Source of the DNA: Chondromyces crocatus
Lineage (GTDB): Bacteria > Myxococcota_A > Polyangia > Polyangiales > Polyangiaceae
DNA: 64,000 nt
Direction: 5' to 3'
Assembly (NCBI RefSeq): GCF_001189295.1
Contig: NZ_CP012159.1
Location: 8,053,001-8,117,000 of the forward strand
Position numbers and translations under genes: made by a program. A model generated the notes under the pieces. The model was given only the letters and a program-made list of their open reading frames with translations. It was not told the DNA's origin and searched no databases. Below, piece by piece: positions 24,768-33,736 of this stretch (position 1 is its first letter; each line of letters starts with the position of its first letter).

Positions 24768-26261
24768 ATGAGGTCGACGTTCTTCTTGGGTTTGCTGACG
24801 GCAGGGTTGATCGCAGCAGTCGCTCCCGGATGCAGCGACGGTGGGGACGATAACACTGGCGGAAACGGCGGCGCCGGCGGTGGAACTGGCGGGAGTGGCG
24901 CCGGGACCAATACCGGCGGCGCGGGCGGCACGGGCGGCTCCTCCGACAACAACAATTCGTTCGAAGAGGCCCAGGAAATCGCTATCGATGGCGATGTCGT
25001 CACGGCCGAGCTGGATCCGGTCGACAGCGATGTGGACTACTACAGGTTCAACGGCACGAAGGGTCAGGCCATCTCGATCCTGACCGCTGCCAAGCCCTCG
25101 CTTCCCGGTGATCCATTCGATCCAGCGTACCCGGATCTGGTCATCACCCTGTTCAACGCCAATCAGGAGCAGATTGCGGAAAACGACGATCCGCTGGTGC
25201 GAAATACCAACGATCCGCACCTGATGACCATTCTTCCCGACGACGGGGTCTATTACATCCGCGTCACCGAATGCAATGCGTGGTTCAGCCTGAATGGGGC
25301 CACGCCGGCGTGCTCCCCGACGAGCGAGATCATCAACTTCGAGTATCGGCTGCTCGTGACGGAGATGGATCCGTCGCTGGAGAGCGTCGTCCAGGATACC
25401 GAGCCGAACAATGACACGGCGACGGCGAATCCGCTGGAGTATGCGCTCACCGACAGCGGGGACGCCTACTACATCACCCAGGTCTACGGCACGTTCTCCG
25501 ACGACATGGATGTCGACGTGTACTCGTTCAGCCTGCCCGCGGATCCTCCGATCACGGAGGGTCGTCTGACGGGCTCCTTCGAGGTGTACCCGCACGGGCC
25601 CACCGAGAACGGCTCCACGACCCCGATCGGAGAGTTCACCATCGTGAACTCCAATGGCGATGTCATCGCGCAGATCGATGCGTCGCTCGGTGGCGAGCTC
25701 TCGCCGCCTCTGGATCCCGGCGTCGAGTACTTCCTTTACGTGAAGCACCCCGGAAGCCCGGCGGGCTCGAACGACTTCTACTTCATCAACCACGTGCGCG
25801 GCGGCTCCAACCCCGTCGAGACGAAGGAAGCCGACAACAACGCGCCGCTCACGCCGGAAGAGCTGACCGGGGTCGCCAACAGGTCGGGTGGCCAGAGCTT
25901 CTTCGTCGACGGGACGCTCGACGACGGGAATCCCCAGGACGTGGATTACTTCTCCATCGCGGTGCCTCAGGAAGGCATCGACAACGGCTGGCGGCTGAGC
26001 GTGGCCTGCGGCGCGCAGCGACTGGGCTCCGGAGTCCGCGGTCTGAAGGTCGAGGTGCTCAACGGCAATGGCGCCGGCCTCGGTGCCAGCTACACCCGCA
26101 CCGAAGCCGCAGACACGGACCTGCTGATCAGCAATCAGGCTCTCCCGGCGACGGTCGCGGCAGGCAAGCTGCTCGTCCGGGTCTCCGCAGACGTGGGTGA
26201 TGGCACGGTGCTGAGCCGGTTCTATCGTTGCGGTGTCCACCTCTCCCCCGTGCAGAACTGA
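24768..26261 (+). CDS. Lipoprotein with pre-peptidase C-terminal (PPC) type domains
   Basis: A 497-residue cell-surface lipoprotein: signal peptide with lipobox VAPGC (C22), then about 40 residues of Gly/Thr/Asn linker, a spacer type frequent in myxobacterial lipoproteins. Three beta-sandwich units follow, each with the PPC hallmark of an acidic opening, DVDYYRF or DVDVYSFSLP or DVDYFSIAVP, and a YYIRVTE/YFLYVKH strand (near residues 75, 245 and 385). The motif EPNNDTATANPL is typical of PPC. No protease domain is attached. The ATG at 24768 was preferred to 24672 or 24753 because GGAGG lies 4 bases before it and the signal peptide begins there. It may bind proteins or polysaccharides at the surface. 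Confidence 0.82.
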   Translation: MRSTFFLGLLTAGLIAAVAPGCSDGGDDNTGGNGGAGGGTGGSGAGTNTGGAGGTGGSSDNNNSFEEAQEIAIDGDVVTAELDPVDSDVDYYRFNGTKGQAISILTAAKPSLPGDPFDPAYPDLVITLFNANQEQIAENDDPLVRNTNDPHLMTILPDDGVYYIRVTECNAWFSLNGATPACSPTSEIINFEYRLLVTEMDPSLESVVQDTEPNNDTATANPLEYALTDSGDAYYITQVYGTFSDDMDVDVYSFSLPADPPITEGRLTGSFEVYPHGPTENGSTTPIGEFTIVNSNGDVIAQIDASLGGELSPPLDPGVEYFLYVKHPGSPAGSNDFYFINHVRGGSNPVETKEADNNAPLTPEELTGVANRSGGQSFFVDGTLDDGNPQDVDYFSIAVPQEGIDNGWRLSVACGAQRLGSGVRGLKVEVLNGNGAGLGASYTRTEAADTDLLISNQALPATVAAGKLLVRVSADVGDGTVLSRFYRCGVHLSPVQN

Positions 26262-26312
26262 TTCGACCGCCCGGCACGCACGGCTCATCAGAGCATGCTA
26301 TAGCCCCGCCCC

Positions 26313-28475
26313 ATGCGGCGCTGCCGGGCTTCCACCTCCCCCTCCCTCCCAGTCCTCCTCTCTCTGTTCCTGGCCGCGTGCGGCTCGGGGGCGCCTCCTG
26401 AGGCGGCGACGCCCCTCTCGCAGGGCCACGAGCCGTCCGCGACTCCCGCGGGCGGCACGCAAGGGGAGGTCGGAGCGCCCGACGAGAAGTCCGAGCACGA
26501 CCCGGTAGCCATCGGAATGACGCCGGAGGGTGTTCGATCCCTCTGCGATGACCACCTCCAGCTTGCACGCAAGCACCTGGACACCATCAAGGCGCTACGC
26601 GGGAAGCCCTCGACGGAGTTGACCTGGGCCAACACGATCGGCCGGTTCGACAGCGCTCTGCTGGAGATCAACAACGCAGGCGAGTTCCCGTACCTGATGG
26701 GGGTGGCACACCCCGATGCGGCCGTCCGCGAGGCGGCCAAACAGTGCGAGCCAAAGAGTGACGAGCTGACCACGGCCATGTGGCTCGACGGCGACCTCGC
26801 GGCAGGGATCAAGGCTTACGCACAGAAGGGGGAGAAGCTCGAAGGGGAGCGAGCGCGTCTGCTGTCGGACGTGCTGCGCGATTTTCGACGCAATGGCCTC
26901 GATCTACCTGCGGACAAGCAGCAGCGGCTGCGTGAACTCAATGCAGAGATCACGAAGATCGGGCAAGAGTTCATGTCGAACCTCGCCTCCGCTGTCGCCA
27001 CCATCGAGGTATCGCCGAAAGCCCTCGAGGGGCTGCCCAAGGAGTACGTCGACAAACACGTACCCAAGGCCAATGGAAAGATCGATATCACCACCGATTA
27101 CCCCGACTTCTTTCCATTCGTGACCTACTCCAGAGATCGCAAGGCGGCGCTGGAGCTGTGGAAGCTGTTCACGAACAAGGGGGGAGACCAGAACGTCAAG
27201 CTGCTCGAAAAGCTGCTTTCGCTGCGCGGCGAGAAGGCGAAGCTGCTCGGGTACAAGAACTGGGCGGACTACGCCATCGAGCCCCGCATGGCGAAGAGCA
27301 GCGAGGCCGTGCGCGAGTTCCTGGGCAAGGTGCGCGATGCGCTCAAGGAGCCGGCGGCTGCCGAGATGGCCGAGCTGATGAAGAAGCACGTGAAGCTCGG
27401 CGGAAGGAAGACGGACAAGCTCGCCCCCTCCGAGCGGTACTTCCTCGAAGATCAGGTCCGCAAGGAGGCCTACTCGTTCGACTCGCAGGCACTCTCCGCC
27501 TATCTGGACATCCGCGCCGTGAAGAAGGGGCTGCTCGACATCACGGCCAAGATGTATGGGCTCGCCTACCGCCAGGTACCGGCGAAGGCGTGGCACGCCG
27601 ACGTGGACGCCTACGAGGTGCGCGACGCCGCGAGCGATAAGCTCATCGGGAAGTTCTACCTGGATCTCTACTCTCGCCCCGACAAGTACAAGCACGCCGC
27701 GATGTTCACCGTGAGGACCGCGAAGCGGCTCGACGATGGGACGTGGCAATCCCCCGTGGCAGCGCTGGAGTGCAACTTCCCGAAGCCAGCAGCGCAGGCG
27801 ACGGGGGACACGGCGCCCGCGCTGATGTCGCACGAAGACGTGGTGACGTTCTTTCACGAGTTCGGCCACGTGCTCCATCACCTGCTCACGCAGTCGGAGC
27901 TGGCGGCGTTCTCGGGGACGGCGGCGGTCCGGGACTTCGTCGAAGCGCCGAGTCAGATGTTCGAGGAGTGGGCCTGGTCCAGGGAGGTGCTGGACATCTT
28001 CGCGCGACACCACAAGACGGGAGAGAAGATCCCGGACGCGATGTTCCAGGCGATGACGCGATCACGGGCCTTCGGGCGGGCCCTCGGGACGCAGCGGCAG
28101 CTGTTCCTGGCGCTGCTGGATCAGGAGCTTCATAGCCGGGTCCCCGTGGGCGATTCGACGAAGATCGTGGAGCAGGTGCAGCGCTCCACGGACTCATTCG
28201 ATTACGTGAAGGGGACGCACTTCCAGTCGAGCTTCGGTCACCTGATCGGCTACGACGCCGGCTACTACGGCTACCAGTGGGCGCTCAGCCTGTCTCGGGA
28301 CGTGCTGACGCGCTTCCGCAAGGAGGGCCTGCTCAACCCGGTGACGGCGAAGGCCTGGCGCGACGAGGTGCTGTCACGCGGCGGCGGCGTGGACGAGCGA
28401 GAGATGATCCAGCGGTTCCTCGGTCGCCCACCGAGCCCGGATGCCTACATCGGCTATCTGCAAGGAAAAGACTGA
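26313..28475 (+). CDS. M3-family zinc oligopeptidase, lipoprotein
   Basis: A 720-residue metallopeptidase related to thimet oligopeptidase and oligopeptidase A. The signal peptide ends in lipobox LAAC (near residue 27), unlike the usual cytoplasmic M3 enzymes. The zinc motif FFHEFGHVLHHL lies near residues 512-523, and the downstream third ligand is in VEAPSQMFEEWAW. The C-terminal FGHLIGYDAGYYGYQWA and the final GRPPSPDAYIGYLQG are M3 landmarks. Length matches the family. It would cleave short peptides at the cell surface or in the periplasm, consistent with a predatory or proteolytic life style. It lies 51 bp after the PPC lipoprotein and converges on the caspase-fold/TPR gene. Confidence 0.92.
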   Translation: MRRCRASTSPSLPVLLSLFLAACGSGAPPEAATPLSQGHEPSATPAGGTQGEVGAPDEKSEHDPVAIGMTPEGVRSLCDDHLQLARKHLDTIKALRGKPSTELTWANTIGRFDSALLEINNAGEFPYLMGVAHPDAAVREAAKQCEPKSDELTTAMWLDGDLAAGIKAYAQKGEKLEGERARLLSDVLRDFRRNGLDLPADKQQRLRELNAEITKIGQEFMSNLASAVATIEVSPKALEGLPKEYVDKHVPKANGKIDITTDYPDFFPFVTYSRDRKAALELWKLFTNKGGDQNVKLLEKLLSLRGEKAKLLGYKNWADYAIEPRMAKSSEAVREFLGKVRDALKEPAAAEMAELMKKHVKLGGRKTDKLAPSERYFLEDQVRKEAYSFDSQALSAYLDIRAVKKGLLDITAKMYGLAYRQVPAKAWHADVDAYEVRDAASDKLIGKFYLDLYSRPDKYKHAAMFTVRTAKRLDDGTWQSPVAALECNFPKPAAQATGDTAPALMSHEDVVTFFHEFGHVLHHLLTQSELAAFSGTAAVRDFVEAPSQMFEEWAWSREVLDIFARHHKTGEKIPDAMFQAMTRSRAFGRALGTQRQLFLALLDQELHSRVPVGDSTKIVEQVQRSTDSFDYVKGTHFQSSFGHLIGYDAGYYGYQWALSLSRDVLTRFRKEGLLNPVTAKAWRDEVLSRGGGVDEREMIQRFLGRPPSPDAYIGYLQGKD

Positions 28476-28564
28476 GCAGGCCTGGCGAGCGCCCGTGATG
28501 AGGCTGTTGCGCTCATCTCGGGCGCCGCGCCCTCATCTCGAGCATCGCGGTCACGCGGAGGTGT

Positions 28565-28613
28565 CATCCCGCCGGATGGTGATGCTGGGCGCGAAGGCTC
28601 GCCGGTCGGGATG
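28565..28613. terminator. Possible bidirectional hairpin between convergent genes
   Basis: CATCCCGCCGG at 28565-28575 pairs with CCGGTCGGGATG at 28602-28613 with one bulged T and a loop of about 26 bases. It sits between the stops of the M3 peptidase and TPR genes. There is no T run, so the assignment is weak. Confidence 0.3.
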
Positions 28614-28616
28614 AGT

Positions 28617-31600
28617 TCAAGGCTGGATGGCGATACCCAGCTCCGAACGGAGCTGGTGGAAGGCATTCGAGACGGTGAAGCCGTAGAGGTCGCCGATCTT
28701 CTCTTCCGAGGGGAGCAGCCCGGTGGGTTCGTCGTGGATGAGCCGCACGGCCACATGCAGATCGCCTGAGAGGAGATAGCCGACACGCGCCGCACAGCGC
28801 TCGACGGCGCCCGCCCAGTGGACGAGGTCGGTGTGCGCGCCGGCTTCTTCGAAAGCTCGAACGGCGACGGAGAGCTGCTCGCGCGCCTGCTCGTCAAGGC
28901 GCGCCTCGAGGCCGGGTGCCGTCTCACGCACCAGCGGCTCCAGCGCAAGGGGAACGGAGAGAGAGGGGCGCACGAGGCGGACCGCTGCAAGGAAGCATGC
29001 GGCGAGCTCGTCGACGGAGGAGTAGTACAGGAGGAGGCGGTGCGGGCCGACGTGGTAGGCGAGGTGGCTCCCGATGAAGAAGGCCAGCTCGGTCATGGTG
29101 CGACCACGCAGGACGCCTGCGCCAGCGATCACAGCCGGGTGATCGGCGATGGCTGCGACGAGTGCGAGGGAAGCGTCTTCACGGAGGTAGATTGCCGGTG
29201 GGTCGATGCCGAGCAGGTGGCTGGCCCAGGCGAAGCTGCGGACCGCGCTGACCGTGCTGAGCTGGAGGTCCTGGCGGGCCCTGGAGTCGAGCTGCGTGAG
29301 GGTGCCACTCTCGGTTCGCTGAGCGATCTTTGCTTCGATGGCCGCGTCGGCGATCACCGTCAAGACGGCTTCGACTTCGTGATCTCTGTCCGCTGCGCAG
29401 AGCAGAGGCCATGAGGTCTGACGGAGGGCGCTGGTGAAGCGAGGGATGCCGTCGGGTCGGTGCTCCTCGAAGATGAAACGCTCGCGTGTCTCGGCCACGC
29501 CGAGATCGGTTGTCACGCTCGCTGCGGCCCATGCTTGGTCGGGGCGTCGGAGCTTCTGGTAGAGCTCGAAGAGCTGATGGTAGAGGCCGGCATCTGCCGG
29601 GTCCTGCACGGCCGCCGCTGCGAGGTGCTCCGCCGCGCGATCGGGACGAGCCGCAGCCCGGGCCATTTCTGCGGCGACGTACAAGGTGGGTAGGTCGTGC
29701 GGCTTGGCCTCGAGTGCGCCCTCGAAGGCTGCGAGGGCGGAGGTGGGATCCTCGAGGTGATCTCGGTAGAGCAGCCCCAGGCGTCGGCTCAGCTCCCAGT
29801 GGACCTCGGCGCGCACCGAACGCGAAGGGATGCGCGCGATGCGGCCCAGCATCTGACGGTAGGCGAGTTCGAGCTGTCCCCACTCCTGGCGTTCGGCGAA
29901 CAGCCTCGCCATCAGCGCGAGGGGTTCGAGCAGGCTGGGATCACTCTCCAGCGCCAGCTCCAGCATGCGAATGCCGCGCTCTTCGTCTCCTCGCTCCTCC
30001 AGGAGGACCTTGCCCAGCTCGAAATACTCGCGGGCCTTTTCCGATGGCTCCTGGGTGGCCTCGGCGATGCGCTGGCGAACCGCGATGGTCTCCTTGTCGG
30101 CCCGAGCCGATTCATAGAGGCGCCTCAAGGCGCGGAGCACTTCCAGGTCGTCGGGGCGCAGCGCGCGCGCGTTTTCGTAAGCGCAGCGCGCCCGCTCTTC
30201 ATCCCCAGCGAGGTCTTGCCAGCGCTGGGCGAAGCGGGTGAGCAGCTGGAAGCGCTCGTCGTCCCCCTCGATGGAGGTGAGGAGGCGCTCCTCGGCCGCC
30301 TGGAGGCCACGCCAGTCGGCCTGTTCAACGTTGAGGGTGATCAGCGCCTCGAGCGCAGGTCGGTACTCGGGGACGATCTGGAGGGCCTTCTCGAAGGCCG
30401 CAACCGCCTCTCGGGGGCGCTCCTGCTGCCATCTCAACGAGGCGATGCGCACGTGCACATCGGCACGCTCACGCTTCTGGCCGAGGCCGAGCACCGCGAG
30501 GGCTTTCTTGTACTCGGTGAGGGCGCCGTCGAGATCGTTCTCTCCAGCGAGGCGCTCCGCTTCGCTCAGGTAATCCTCCGCTGGACCATACGGAGAAGCG
30601 ACCGGCGGCGCACTCCACCCGGGCGGGGGGCCGCTCTCACCGGCACTCCCGAAGACCTGAGACTTGCTCACGCCCCCCGCAGGTGGGGGATAGCTCCGCC
30701 CTGGCGGGTAGCTTCGGATGGGGGGGTAGCTGCGCAGGGGCGGCGGAGGTGTCTGCGAAGGTGGGTGGCTTCGTCTCGGTGGCGGGTAGCTCTGCACCGA
30801 GGCTGCGGAGTCTCTGGGCGGCGGAATCGGAGGCGCCGGCTCCGCGGCGACGGGTTCATCGTCGAGGAGGACCGAGATCCGCGAGGGATCGGGGGCGCGC
30901 ACGGAGGGGGGCAGTGCCTCGAGAGCGACGGGATCCTCGTCGAGGAGAACCGAGATCCGCGAGGGATCGGGGGCACGTACCGAGCGAGGGGGAGGTGGAG
31001 CCGACGATGGCATCCGCGCAGCAGGCGAGGGCTCCTCCCGCGCGTCAGTCGAGCCAGATACCTCGATCGAGCCAGGCGCTTCCATCGAGCCAAGCTCCTC
31101 GATCGAGGCAGGGGCTTCGGTCGAGCCAGATGCTCGCGTCGAGCCGCGCACGTCCTCGTCCTCATCCAGCGCGGCGAGATCGAGTCCCGCTCCGAGGACC
31201 GGAAAGGCTCCATTTCCACGAGCCCAGGCCGTTCCAGGGACGATCCCGGTCAGCCGACCGCTCTCCTGGATCCGCGCGTAGATGGCGCCAGCCGTCAGGC
31301 CAAGGTCGGGATCGCCGTTGTCCAGCTCCTCCACGAAGGCGCGCGTGAAGGCGGATGGCATGTCGGCCTGTGCGGCGTCGAGGGCATGCGCGGCGACGAG
31401 CAAAGAAATGGAAGGGTGGTGCGCTGTCACGGCCTGTTTGGCTGCGTCCACCACCGCCGTCGATACGAAAGGATCGCCAGCCGCCGGAGCATGATGGCAC
31501 TCGATCAGGAACAGCACGCGACCGCGGACGCGCTCGGTGAAGACCGCGGCGATGTCCGCAAGCGCGTCCCCGACGCCAGGGTTCGCGGGATCGACGCAGA

Positions 31601-31880
31601 GGAAGAGTTCTCCCTCGGTCGACAGCGCGACCGAAGTCGAGGCATAAAACAAGACGAGAGGAGGAGACGATCCTTCGCTTCCAAGCGCTCCGCTCGCGGC
31701 GAGGTCGTCGAAGAGCTGATCGAGTTGTTCAGCGAGATCGCGTGACGGATCGAGATCGATGACGCGAAAGCCTGTGTCCGACAGGGGGAGGCGCGCCCGG
31801 ATGAGATCTCCATCGAGAGCACCCGGAGCAGGCCTTTGGTCGGGCAACAGAGCGGGCGTGGCGACGATCGCGAGGCGCAT
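28617..31880 (-). CDS. Caspase-fold (degenerate) and TPR repeat protein
   Basis: A 1087-residue cytoplasmic protein in four parts. Residues 1-220 resemble a peptidase C14/metacaspase domain: the strand VLFYASTS stands where active enzymes have FSGHG, so the catalytic His is lost, while VLFLIECHH keeps the Cys strand (C128) and SAFTRAFVEEL matches the later helix. Residues 225-430 are Ser/Pro-rich with repeats (two copies of SVRAPDPSRISVLLD). Residues 435-770 are at least eight TPR repeats such as GALTEYKKALAVLGL. The remaining 300 form a globular domain seen after TPRs in myxobacteria. The ATG at 31880 was chosen because AGGGGG lies 8 bases upstream; an ATG at 31904 is the alternative. It is probably a scaffold rather than a protease. 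Confidence 0.75.
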   Translation of the reverse strand: MRLAIVATPALLPDQRPAPGALDGDLIRARLPLSDTGFRVIDLDPSRDLAEQLDQLFDDLAASGALGSEGSSPPLVLFYASTSVALSTEGELFLCVDPANPGVGDALADIAAVFTERVRGRVLFLIECHHAPAAGDPFVSTAVVDAAKQAVTAHHPSISLLVAAHALDAAQADMPSAFTRAFVEELDNGDPDLGLTAGAIYARIQESGRLTGIVPGTAWARGNGAFPVLGAGLDLAALDEDEDVRGSTRASGSTEAPASIEELGSMEAPGSIEVSGSTDAREEPSPAARMPSSAPPPPRSVRAPDPSRISVLLDEDPVALEALPPSVRAPDPSRISVLLDDEPVAAEPAPPIPPPRDSAASVQSYPPPRRSHPPSQTPPPPLRSYPPIRSYPPGRSYPPPAGGVSKSQVFGSAGESGPPPGWSAPPVASPYGPAEDYLSEAERLAGENDLDGALTEYKKALAVLGLGQKRERADVHVRIASLRWQQERPREAVAAFEKALQIVPEYRPALEALITLNVEQADWRGLQAAEERLLTSIEGDDERFQLLTRFAQRWQDLAGDEERARCAYENARALRPDDLEVLRALRRLYESARADKETIAVRQRIAEATQEPSEKAREYFELGKVLLEERGDEERGIRMLELALESDPSLLEPLALMARLFAERQEWGQLELAYRQMLGRIARIPSRSVRAEVHWELSRRLGLLYRDHLEDPTSALAAFEGALEAKPHDLPTLYVAAEMARAAARPDRAAEHLAAAAVQDPADAGLYHQLFELYQKLRRPDQAWAAASVTTDLGVAETRERFIFEEHRPDGIPRFTSALRQTSWPLLCAADRDHEVEAVLTVIADAAIEAKIAQRTESGTLTQLDSRARQDLQLSTVSAVRSFAWASHLLGIDPPAIYLREDASLALVAAIADHPAVIAGAGVLRGRTMTELAFFIGSHLAYHVGPHRLLLYYSSVDELAACFLAAVRLVRPSLSVPLALEPLVRETAPGLEARLDEQAREQLSVAVRAFEEAGAHTDLVHWAGAVERCAARVGYLLSGDLHVAVRLIHDEPTGLLPSEEKIGDLYGFTVSNAFHQLRSELGIAIQP

Positions 31881-32016
31881 CAGGCGGCCCCCTGGAGCCG
31901 GCATGTCGTCATGGTCGACAGGAATCTATCAGGGTCGACCAGCAAGCGGGTGACGACGAAGGGAGGTTCCGTTGCCCTTGACGGGCCGATAGCCCTCGGA
32001 TTACGAAGGTTCGGCT

Positions 32017-32328
32017 TTGGATCGCAGGTTCTCAGCAGTCGTGTGGCCTCTGAAGGCAGCGCCGGTGGTCATCATGGTGGCCGCTCTCCCACTTCTTGGA
32101 TGCGGGAACACGTGCGAGGAGGCCTCGGCCAGGATCGCCGAGTGTCTGGGGAACGACGGGAACAGCTACCAGGGCAGCGAGCCTGAGTGCAGTGCGGCCA
32201 TCGAGTGCGCGGCAGAGTGCACCATCGAGGCGCGTTGCCAGGATATCTACGATTTCTTCCGCTACCTGCCGAATCCAGCCGACAACAACTACACAGCCTG
32301 CGTCACGGCCTGCAAGGACGTCGAGTAG
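32017..32328 (+). CDS. Small Cys-rich lipoprotein
   Basis: A 103-residue protein starting at TTG 32017, with GAAGG about 6-10 bases upstream. The signal peptide ends in LPLLGC (C29). The mature part contains nine further Cys in short-spaced pairs (NTCEEA, IAECL, PECSAAIECAAECTIEARCQD, TACVTACKD), suggesting several disulfides in the periplasm or outside. Similar small Cys-rich lipoproteins are frequent in myxobacteria and none that I know has an assigned role. The stop is one base from the stop of the convergent kinase gene. It is divergent from the caspase-fold/TPR gene. Confidence 0.72.
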   Translation: MDRRFSAVVWPLKAAPVVIMVAALPLLGCGNTCEEASARIAECLGNDGNSYQGSEPECSAAIECAAECTIEARCQDIYDFFRYLPNPADNNYTACVTACKDVE

Positions 32329-32329
32329 G

Positions 32330-33736
32330 TCACGGTAGCGCTTCGACCAGCTCGGCCCCGTTCCTCGGGCGCTCGTCATCCGGCCCCAAGCAGCGGAGTG
32401 AAAGCGTCCTCCAGGCTTCCAGCCCCACATCGCTGGCTGACTGTCCGGAGTTCGCCAGGGCCGCGTCAACCCGGGTGAGAACGTCCTCGATGACGCGGCC
32501 GTAACCATAGATGTCGTCTCTCGGCTCTGCGAGACGTCCGGCCAGGCGCTCGGGTGACATGTAGCCCGGGCTGCCGCCTTCGTAGGATTCGCCTCGCCGA
32601 GACGCGATCCCGAAATCGCTCAGCACCGGCTCGGAGAGCTGTCGGAGCAGAACGTTGGCAGGTTTGACGTCTGCGTGAACGTAGCCACACGCGTGCACTC
32701 GTTCCAAGGCGCGTGCCAGAGCGCGCGCCCACGGCTCGACGGGTATGAGGAGCCGTGCGTCTCCGCTGCGCAGAACATCGCGAATGGACCCACGAGCGAT
32801 CCACTCCAGCGCAATCCAACCTTCACTCGGCGCGAGGTCGAGCACGCGTATGACGCCCGGCCCCGAGATGGCTGCAGCGATGCGGGCTTCGCGCTCCAGC
32901 TGCAGACGCTCACTCGTGTGGTTGTGGTAGACCTTGAAGGCGATCCTCCTGCCCAGGAATTCGTCTTCTGCTTCGTAGACGACGCCTGCTCCTCCGCGCG
33001 CCACCTCGCGCAGGATGCGGAACGGGCTGTTCTGTGTCGCTGGCGCCAGGATCGTCGCCTCATCGGAACGTGGTGCCATGCGCTGCGGAACCCCGAGCGC
33101 GGAGCGCCAGCGTTGATGGCGCTCGAGAGCGCCGGGAGCATCGATCTCACGGGCGAGCACACGTTCGATGGCCCCCAGCGCGCGGGGGAGTTGTCCTTGG
33201 CCAGCATGTAGATCCGCCAGAAGGATGAGCCCCGCCGTGGAGGTCACGGGCGCCACGGATTTCGAAGCGTTCCCCCCCTCGAGGAGTCGCAATGCGCCCA
33301 GCTCATCACCGCGGGTGGCGAGGATGTCAGCGCAGGCAATGCGCACGTCGTCTGCAATCGGTCGCTCGGTCAGGGCCACGAGAACCATCGCGATGGCATC
33401 GGTCTCACGCAGGGTTCCTCGCAGGCGTCGCAGGATGCCGATTGCCTCCTCGGTCGAAGGCCCTCGGGGCGAGCCCAGACGGCGCAGCAAAGCCAGTTCG
33501 TCGTCACCTGGAGAGGCACGGAGGCCGACATCACTGCCGTCGGGGTGATCCAGAGCGCCACCGGCAGCCGAGGGACGCGTCGTCACGGAAGCCTCGCTCA
33601 AGGACCGAGGCGGAGAAGGCACGGAGAATGCTCGCAGGTCGGTCGCATCCTCATCACGACCTCCCGGCTCCGCTCCCTCATCAACGAGGCTCGGCTCCGT
33701 TCCGAATAGCTTCCGAAGCCGTCGCCACACACTCAC
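32330..33736 (-). CDS. Ser/Thr protein kinase, cytoplasmic
   Basis: A 468-residue Hanks-type kinase. The first 200 residues are helical (TPR-like), including ILRRLRGTLRETDAIAMVLVAL and a segment DLHAGQGQLPRALGAIERVL. The kinase domain spans about 205-465: Gly loop EVARGGAGVVYEAED, the ATP-anchoring Lys in IAFKVY, catalytic loop YVHADVKPANVLL, metal-binding SDFGIAS, and the activation segment GSPGYMSPE. There is no membrane helix. Its ATG overlaps the stop of the FHA gene (ATGA), so a kinase with its phosphopeptide reader is likely. Together they sit divergent to pilB. Confidence 0.9.
   Translation of the reverse strand: MSVWRRLRKLFGTEPSLVDEGAEPGGRDEDATDLRAFSVPSPPRSLSEASVTTRPSAAGGALDHPDGSDVGLRASPGDDELALLRRLGSPRGPSTEEAIGILRRLRGTLRETDAIAMVLVALTERPIADDVRIACADILATRGDELGALRLLEGGNASKSVAPVTSTAGLILLADLHAGQGQLPRALGAIERVLAREIDAPGALERHQRWRSALGVPQRMAPRSDEATILAPATQNSPFRILREVARGGAGVVYEAEDEFLGRRIAFKVYHNHTSERLQLEREARIAAAISGPGVIRVLDLAPSEGWIALEWIARGSIRDVLRSGDARLLIPVEPWARALARALERVHACGYVHADVKPANVLLRQLSEPVLSDFGIASRRGESYEGGSPGYMSPERLAGRLAEPRDDIYGYGRVIEDVLTRVDAALANSGQSASDVGLEAWRTLSLRCLGPDDERPRNGAELVEALP

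Noticed and set aside
28617-29100. A separate minus-strand gene in the last third of the TPR protein
   Set aside because: The region is continuous in frame with the TPR array and has no separate start.
30850-31000. Direct repeats in the caspase-fold/TPR gene as a mobile element
   Set aside because: They are in-frame protein repeats (SVRAPDPSRISVLLD) in a linker; no inverted ends or target duplication.
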